DNA of 64,000 bases. Origin: Fallopia convolvulus (lineage: Eukaryota > Streptophyta > Magnoliopsida > Caryophyllales > Polygonaceae). The stretch covers positions 38,596,707 through 38,660,706 of the forward strand of contig OZ024736.1 in assembly GCA_964016875.1 (NCBI GenBank), in the 5' to 3' direction. A model generated the notes under the pieces. The model saw only the letters and a list, made by a program, of their open reading frames with translations, made no database searches and had not been told where the DNA came from. The position numbers were made by a program, and so were the translations under genes. Every line of letters starts with the position of its first letter. Within the stretch, counting starts at the first letter, position 1. Below are positions 60,335 to 64,000 of the stretch, piece by piece.

Positions 60335-61715
60335 TTAATGCTCATATTGGGAGGAAATTGGGTAAGAGCAATCAAAGAGATTGACCCAGTTGTAATTAAT
60401 CATCTCCTCTTCGCACTCGTCTTGTAATTCCTCCTCCCTTGCATTTACATTCATCATCATATGTTGATGTTGTTGTTGTTGTTGTTGTTGTTGATGATGA
60501 TGGGTGCTCGAATACTGATCATTCAATAGAGAATAAAATTCACCATCATAGCAACTATCAATAGTAGTGTAATTCCCATCGGTTGTTGTCATGTTTGCGC
60601 TCGTTATACGTGACGTGGAGATGTCGTCATTCCTCACGAATCTCCCCTTGATCCTCGGCCTGCTGTCCGCTAACGTTTTCCTGCATGTATACTGCTAACA
60701 TTTTTTCATATTAATTATAAAACTATATCGGAGAATACCGGCTCTCTTTCTGCCAAAAAAAACATAAATAGGACGGACCTGGATTTTCTTGTGAAAGTTG
60801 CGTTGGTTGCGCTTGTTGCGATACCTCTCGATTCGCTCCTTCTTCTCCTGAGGATTGTATTTGGTGGCCTTCAAAATGCCTTCAATGATGAGGTTGTTCT
60901 CGTTCGATATTGAAAGTGGGCTTTCTGCTCTCTGCAGGCTCCTCCTCATCGCCATGTAACTGTTCACGCTCTGCTCCCCCATCCCATGGAAATTAATATA
61001 TATATACCCAACAAACAGTTCATTAACAATTTAACAGTTACGTTTTTGTTATTTTTATTTTCGTTACGTATATAAAAAATAAAAATAATTAGGGGCATGT
61101 TCACTCACATGCTTCTAGACTATAAATGTTCAAATAGCCAAATAGGTACGGTACGTCCACGTTGGGCTCAATAATTTTAGCATTTATTACGGCCTATCAT
61201 TAATTATTTCTCAACGTGTACGTACTCGCAACAACTATCAGACTTGTTACAAACACACAAAATCACAGTTCCAAAACCCTCTTTGCCCAATTTTAAAAAA
61301 ATTTACCGTTTAATTTGAACATCTACAAAATTTTCATAAGCAAAGAAAGTCCAACCTATAATCTCTTTCGATTTAGATTCTTAACCTATGCACAAATGAA
61401 AAAACGATGGAGTATATTAATAAGTACCTCGAGATCACTGGCGCTGTAGACTCGACGAACAGGGGCATTTTGGGAAGAATCCTCCTCCTCAGGGAGTACG
61501 TGAAGAAGGGAAGAAGAGGAGCCCTTACGGAGAGAGAGGCTCTCAAAGGCGCCCACCGAGTTACTGGTTGGGGAGCCACCGTAGCTGCTGCTGCTACTGC
61601 TGTAGTTAGCGTAGTAGGCTGCCATGTTAGAGCCTTCGAATTCGAGCTCCAGATGATCTAAGGGCGGGTATGAGTATGAAGAAATGTTGTTGTTGTTATG
61701 AGCTTGGTTATACAT
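60335..61715 (-). CDS. CCT-motif family (CMF) transcriptional regulator
   Basis: Three exons on the minus strand: 61715-61428, 60970-60779 and 60691-60335, giving 278 residues. The CCT motif spans residues about 134-180 across the last intron: KATKYNPQEKKERIERYRNK, RNQRNFHKKIQ, then YTCRKTLADSRPRIKGRF. CCT domains mediate nuclear targeting and binding to NF-Y partners or DNA in CONSTANS, TOC1 and related proteins. No B-box or receiver domain lies upstream, so it belongs with single-CCT proteins (Arabidopsis FITNESS is one type). The N-terminus is Ser/Asn/Tyr-rich (SSSSSSYGGS), with a conserved-looking VRRVYSASDLE. After the CCT motif comes a His/Gln tract (HHHQQQQQQQQHQH) and an acidic tail (EEELQDECEEEMINYNW). 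GT/AG borders and phase 0 at both introns. Role in flowering or stress is not predictable from sequence alone. Confidence 0.9.
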
Positions 61716-62280
61716 GGTTTAATTTGTGGTTTTGATGGTGTCTTGGGCTTGTGTTGGATTGAGTGAGGAGCGGTTGAGAGTTGTAGTGTATTTATATATG
61801 CGTTGTGTGAGTGACACCGCTAGAAAGTGGCTACCTACATACGTACAAACGTACTGTGTAGGAGTCAGATACGTACGAATATAAGAGCTAGTAGACTTAC
61901 TTGCTGCACATACTCCGTCGTAATTATATTTATCGGTTTCGATCAAAAAAACAAATATATAGTTATCGGTTTTTAGAGCCTGCAATCTACAACTATATTT
62001 CCTAGATGTATTAATTTTTATTTTATTTTTATAGAATTTAGAGTTCCTAAATTGGGATAATAATATAATAAAATAAGATATAAAGTCGATCCGCATATTT
62101 ATTACTACTCATAATTTTTCTTCTTCTTCTTCTTTTTTTTGTAAAGACTCATAATTTTTCTATTGTGGATCAAAAGAATATTCTTAATATCGAAAAATAA
62201 TGATCAGCCTTTTATATAACGTGATATATTTTGGGGTGAATCTGACCTAAAATTAAGGATTTAATGCGGCAAATAACAAG
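61716..62280. promoter_or_regulatory. Promoter-side region of the CCT gene
   Basis: Region upstream of the minus-strand CCT gene. A TATA-like box on the minus strand (TATATAAATACAC, plus about 61787-61799) lies about 75 bp before the start codon, a plausible core promoter. No other element assigned. Confidence 0.5.
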
Positions 62281-63250
62281 AACTAGTTTTACCCGTCGTA
62301 CCAGGTATGATTCGATATTTTATAAACATTATAAATATAATATTAATAAATAAATAAAAATATAATATAAACTTTAATATAAGTAATTTATTGTTCGTAG
62401 AATTTATATAATTTTTTAATAAAATATTATATTCTTCCTATTTTATTACTTTTCATGTACGTAAATTTAGGGTTTATCAAATATTTCAATATCTATTAAG
62501 TATTTTATTATCCATTTTTATTAATTTTAAAAAAATTAACTATTTATTCATTAATTTTTTGTTATAAAAGAAAATCACTATATTTCTATAAATAAATTCG
62601 TCAATAAATATATGATAAAATATTTATATTTATTTTTAAATATTTAAATATTTTATCTTTAATTTTAAATGCTTGTATAAGGAAGGTTTCAAAAAATATT
62701 GTTATACTAAATATATATTTTTTTGATATTAGAGATAAATTTAAATAGTTAAAAAGAATTTAATAGAAAGAAGTTATAATAATAGAAATAAAAATTAATT
62801 TTTTAAATATAAGGTGGGGCTAGAATCGTTCTGGTGACTCGAAAAGGTACAACTTTAATATATAGTTGTAGATATTACCTATTTTTTTATTTTTAAATAT
62901 TATAAGTATTTATCATTATTTCTTATTATAAAAGAAAAAATATATCTATAAATAATTTCGTGAAAAGACATCATGCTAAAAGGTAAAAGATATTTATACT
63001 TATTTAAAAATATTTTAAATTTGTTATCTTTAATTTTAAATATTTGCATAAGGAAGTTTTCAAAAATATTGTTATACTAAATAGATATTTGTTTAATGTT
63101 AAAGATAGATTTAAATAGTTAAAGAAGAATATAATACGGTAAATTTAAAATATTAAAAATAAAAATTAATTTTATAAATATGAGGTGGGGTCAGAATCGT
63201 TCCGGTGACTCAAAAAGAGATGACTTTAATATATAGTTATAGATTATAGG
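62281..63250. repeat. ACTAGT-start AT-rich repeat (copy 3) with duplicated tail
   Basis: Starts AACTAGTTTTACCCGTCG, like the repeats at 38641 and 44760. Its right part exists twice, about 62563-62876 and 62926-63248, with a period near 363 bp. Shared blocks are TCTTTAATTTTAAAT, AATATTGTTATACTAAATA, and GAATCGTTCYGGTGACTC followed by CTTTAATATATAGTT. Type uncertain. Confidence 0.5.
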
Positions 63251-64000
63251 GTTCGAATTTTCTTGGTTTGCAGTATTAATTGAATTCAGTGAGAATAGAA
63301 ATGCTAGCTCATGAAATTACCATTGCGGTTAAGTGCCTAAGTGGTAACTAAAGTGAAAGTAAATAACTGCCAACTTAACTAGTGTCGACTTTCATCCCTC
63401 TCTTTATATGATGCCTCAATATTAGGCACGACATTTGCCTAACCTATAACAACCTTAGGGGGCCGGGGCAGAGCAGTTAGTAAAGTTGCTACTAAAGTCA
63501 CTTTAAATTCATCATCGTTATGCAATTTACATGTACAAGTGTATAACGAGTACTTTATATTTGTCTAGTTTATAAATTTCAGTTTTTATTTTTAATCCTA
63601 ACTTAGTAGAACATAAATTTACATTTTTTTTTAACTTTTACTACCTTTATAAGAGTTTATAAATTAATTTATAGAAATTGAATCAAATGAAAATGTGACT
63701 TATCATGAAAATAGAAATGAATCTGGATCATCCGATCAAAACACTAGAAATGAATCTAAACTATTCGATTATAAAATAAAAAATAAAATACTTTTATTTT
63801 TCTACTTTATATTTTAATTCTTTTTACGTATGTAGAATGATATAAATCGAGCATGAACATAAGGTCATACAACGTGAACATGCAATACTAATATGCATGT
63901 GAACGTACCTATATTATATGTGAACGTATACTAAATTTTCTGAAGTTAAAATGTGATTATATGTGAACAACCCTTGTAATAATGTGAACATGTGTATAAA
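63251..64000. other. AT-rich spacer at the window end
   Basis: No gene or repeat recognised. Short imperfect repeats of ATGTGAAC occur in the last 130 bp. Confidence 0.4.

Overview
This is a 64 kb piece of nuclear DNA from a flowering plant, most likely a eudicot. The evidence is intron-rich genes with GT/AG junctions and close matches to plant families (ER-type Ca2+-ATPase, UFL1, RPP30 with a plant-type C-terminal extension, an ankyrin/PGG membrane protein, a CCT-motif protein). AT-rich spacers and many plant retroelements agree. A SINE tail made of TTG triplets hints at an asterid, but that is weak evidence. No bacterial, organellar or viral genes were seen.

Layout. 1-2.2 kb: decayed plant-mobile-domain (PMD) gene. 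2.4-22.6 kb: transposon land. It holds two hAT-type MITEs with exact 8-bp target duplications, a decayed Copia element (3.8-10.2 kb), and a LINE on the minus strand (about 13.0-22.6 kb). The LINE was later split by a 98-bp LTR-like insert, a 7.9 kb Copia element and a 530-bp solo LTR; the Copia element itself carries a 2.95 kb Gypsy-type solo LTR. 24.2-26.4 kb: ankyrin-repeat membrane protein gene. 26.5-28.9 kb: very young LTR retrotransposon whose only long ORF begins with an RNA-recognition motif resembling polypyrimidine-tract-binding proteins. 29.5-36.0 kb: UFL1 in 20 exons, with a SINE in one intron. 36-47 kb: gene-poor AT-rich spacer with a LINE fragment, a solo LTR, two SINEs, a hAT MITE, a foldback element and copies of a repeat that starts ACTAGT. 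48.3-52.5 kb: ER-type Ca2+-ATPase. 53.2-54.0 kb: uncharacterised coiled-coil/basic protein (minus), head to head with RPP30 (54.6-57.8 kb), which carries a 1-bp frameshift before its C-terminal extension. 60.3-61.7 kb: CCT-motif gene (minus). 61.7-64 kb: AT-rich, with a duplicated repeat unit.

The host genes do not form a pathway. They are independent housekeeping or regulatory genes: ER calcium uptake, UFMylation, tRNA/rRNA processing, membrane stress signalling and transcriptional control. The most unusual item is the RRM-carrying LTR element at 26.5-28.9 kb. The most informative structural item is the multi-layer nest at 13-22.6 kb, where every insertion boundary can be fixed by its target-site duplication. 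All exon structures are read by eye from splice consensus and protein continuity; none is backed by transcript data.
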